The translations under genes were made by a program, and so were the position numbers. This document shows positions 62,477 through 64,000 of a stretch of DNA of 64,000 nucleotides, in pieces. The notes below the pieces were generated by a model that was not told the DNA's origin, searched no databases, and saw nothing but the letters and a program-made list of their open reading frames with translations. The stretch's first letter is position 1, and the number at the start of each line of letters is the position of its first letter. This DNA comes from Muricea muricata (taxonomy: Eukaryota; Cnidaria; Anthozoa; Malacalcyonacea; Plexauridae), in contig OY979721.1 of assembly GCA_963855995.1 (NCBI GenBank), positions 6,179,195 through 6,243,194 on the forward strand, given 5' to 3'.

Positions 62477-64000
62477 AAATGTCATGTTGAAATGAGAAAC
62501 CTATAACTTGCTTGTAGACTGAAAAGAAACGATCTTAGAACCATCAAAATTGCGTTTTAAGCGTTCTAGAAGCGATTTGAGCGTAAAAACATGCTCAAAT
62601 AACCAACTAAAAATTGCCGTTTTAAATCGATCAGGGCAACGTTTTAGAGCTTGAAATGAGGTTTTCAGTGCTAAAGTGAACGAGTTGAGCGCAATGATGT
62701 ACGCAATCACGGACTTGAAAGAGACCTTCTAAATGAAAAAAGCAGAAGTTAGCAAGTCGGGAATCATGTTTTTTGCGCTCAAACCATCGACATGAGCGAA
62801 ATAACACGTTGACATGAGAAACCTATAACTTGCTTGTAGACTGAAAAGAAACGATCTTAGAACCATCAAAATTGCGTTTTAAGCGTTCTAGAAGCGATTT
62901 GAGCGTAAAAACATGCTCAAATAACCAACTAAAAATTGCCGTTTTAAATCGATCAGGGCAACGTTTTAGAGCTTGAAATGATGTTTTCAGGGCAAAAGTG
63001 AACGAGTTGAGCGCAATGATGTACTGCAATCACGGACCTAACCCAGACCTTCTAAATGGAAATAGCAGAAGTTAGAAAGTCGGGAATCATGTTTTCGGCG
63101 CTCAAACCATCGAGATGAGCGAAAAAACACGTTGACATGAGAAACCTATAACTTGCTTGTAGACTGAAAAGAAATGATCTTAGAACCATCAAAATTGCGT
63201 TTTAAGCGTTCTAGAAGCGATTTGAGCGTAAAAATATGCTCAAATCACACACTAAAAATTGCCGTTTTAAATCGATCAGGGCGACGTTTTAGAGCTTAAA
63301 ATGAGGTTTTCAGTGCTAAAGTGAACGAGTTGAGCGCAATGATGTACGCAATCACGGACTTGAAAGAGACCTTCTAAATGAAAATAGCAGGAGTTAGCAA
63401 GTCGGGAATCATGTTTTCGGCGCTCAAACCATCGAGATGAGCGAAATAACACGTTGACAAGAGAAACCTATAACTTGCTTGTAAACTGAAAAGAAACGAT
63501 CTTAGAACCATCAAAATCGTGTTTTAAGCGTTCTAGAAGCGATTTGAGTGTAAAAACATGCTCAAATAACCAACTTAAAATTGCCGTTTTAAATCGATCA
63601 GGGCGACGTTTTAGAGCTTAAAATGAGGTTTTCAGTGCTAAAGTGAACGAGTTGAGCGAAATGATGTACTGCAATCACGGCCCTAAAAGAGACTTTCTAA
63701 ATGGAAATTGCAGAACTTAGCAAGTCGGGAATCATGTTTTCGTCGCTCAAACCATCGAGATGAGCGAAATGACATGTTGAAATGAGAAACCTATAACTTG
63801 GTTGTAAACTGAAAAGAAACGATCTTAGAACCCTCAAAATCACGTTTTAGGCGTTCTAGAAGCGATTTGAGCGTAAAAACATGCTCAAATAACCAACTTA
63901 AAATTGCCGTTTTAAATCGATCAGGGCGACGTTTTAGAGCTTAAAATGAGGTTTTCAGTGCTAAAGTGAACGAGTTGAGCGCAATGATGTACTGCAATCA
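62477..64000. repeat. Right-edge monomers, continuing beyond the window
   Basis: About five further monomers, the last one cut by the window end. Units near 62637 and 62960 have GGGCAACG and TTGAAATG as in the second monomer of the window. From about 63440 the sequence follows 58.6 kb again (CGTCGCTC at 63741, offset 4840 from 58901, fifteen monomers minus five bases), so another block of the same kind appears to begin here. Confidence 0.7.

Larger units (their letters stand above)
1..64000. repeat. Satellite DNA array, ~323-bp monomer, ~198 copies
   Basis: One monomer fills the entire window head to tail. The landmark CCTATAAC lies at 188, 511, 834 and 1157, then continues at 322-323 bp spacing to 63790. 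The 63,602 bp between first and last equals 197 units of 323 minus 29 single-base losses. No monomer is inverted, no unrelated sequence interrupts the array, and both window edges lie inside it. The first monomer has 115 A, 82 T, 72 G and 54 C, so it is 39% G+C with 58% purine on the given strand. TCTAGA (XbaI) and ATCGAT (ClaI) sites occur in most monomers, so a 323-bp ladder is expected with either enzyme. Long homogeneous arrays with higher-order structure are typical of eukaryotic centromeric or pericentromeric heterochromatin; that location is inferred. Confidence 0.97.

Noticed and set aside
1-64000. CRISPR array, prompted by GTTTTAGAGCT, which resembles the start of a type II CRISPR repeat
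   Set aside because: The whole 323-bp unit repeats with no unique spacers, no cas genes are present, and the similarity is about a dozen bases.
1-64000. Array derived from transposon terminal repeats or an rDNA spacer
   Set aside because: No terminal inverted repeats, target-site duplications, transposase or rRNA sequence could be recognised, and the repeat has no unique part between copies.
1-64000. Naming the species from the satellite
   Set aside because: I do not recognise this monomer. Composition and repeat length fit many animals and plants, so any name would be a guess.

Overview
The whole 64 kb is one uninterrupted, head-to-tail satellite DNA array. The repeat unit is about 323 bp. 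Each unit contains the landmark CCTATAAC once (first at 188, last complete one at 63790), and the spacing gives about 198 monomers, every one on the same strand. I found no gene, RNA gene, mobile element, CRISPR array or unique flanking sequence. The scale and hierarchical structure fit centromeric or pericentromeric heterochromatin of a eukaryote. Base composition is about 39% G+C with no CpG depletion. I cannot name the species from the sequence, and a centromeric role is an inference.

The monomer is itself an old trimer. TGAGCG occurs at 51, 159 and 266 in the first monomer and again at 374 in the next, so the spacings are 108, 107 and 108 bp. The flanking sequence of the three subunits (A, B, C) aligns almost without gaps. 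Subunits B and C each carry a short inverted repeat built from this TGAGC motif.

Above the monomer there are nested layers of higher-order repeat (HOR), recognisable from shared diagnostic variants. Domain I (1 to about 38.7 kb) holds two copies of a very large unit of about 14 to 15.5 kb (1049-14055 and 15257-30846). The second copy is expanded by small internal duplications, and a 19-monomer, 6135-bp block is then repeated in tandem (about 26456-32590 and 32591-38725). Domain II (about 38.7-46.4 kb) is built from 2-, 6- and 8-monomer duplications. Domain III (about 46.4-64 kb) is dominated by 11-monomer (about 3.55 kb) blocks and by a regional variant, GATGATAGG, absent from the first 47 kb.

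The short reading frames seen on both strands (about 67-69 codons) are by-products of the repeat. 323 is not a multiple of three, the frame is closed in most monomers by one common polymorphism, and the peptides repeat with the 108-bp subunit. The content of interest is structural and evolutionary: trimeric ancestry, recurring 11-monomer register, dyad motifs, and signs of recent unequal exchange. Repeat boundaries were placed by eye at the last shared or first differing variant and can be off by tens of bases.
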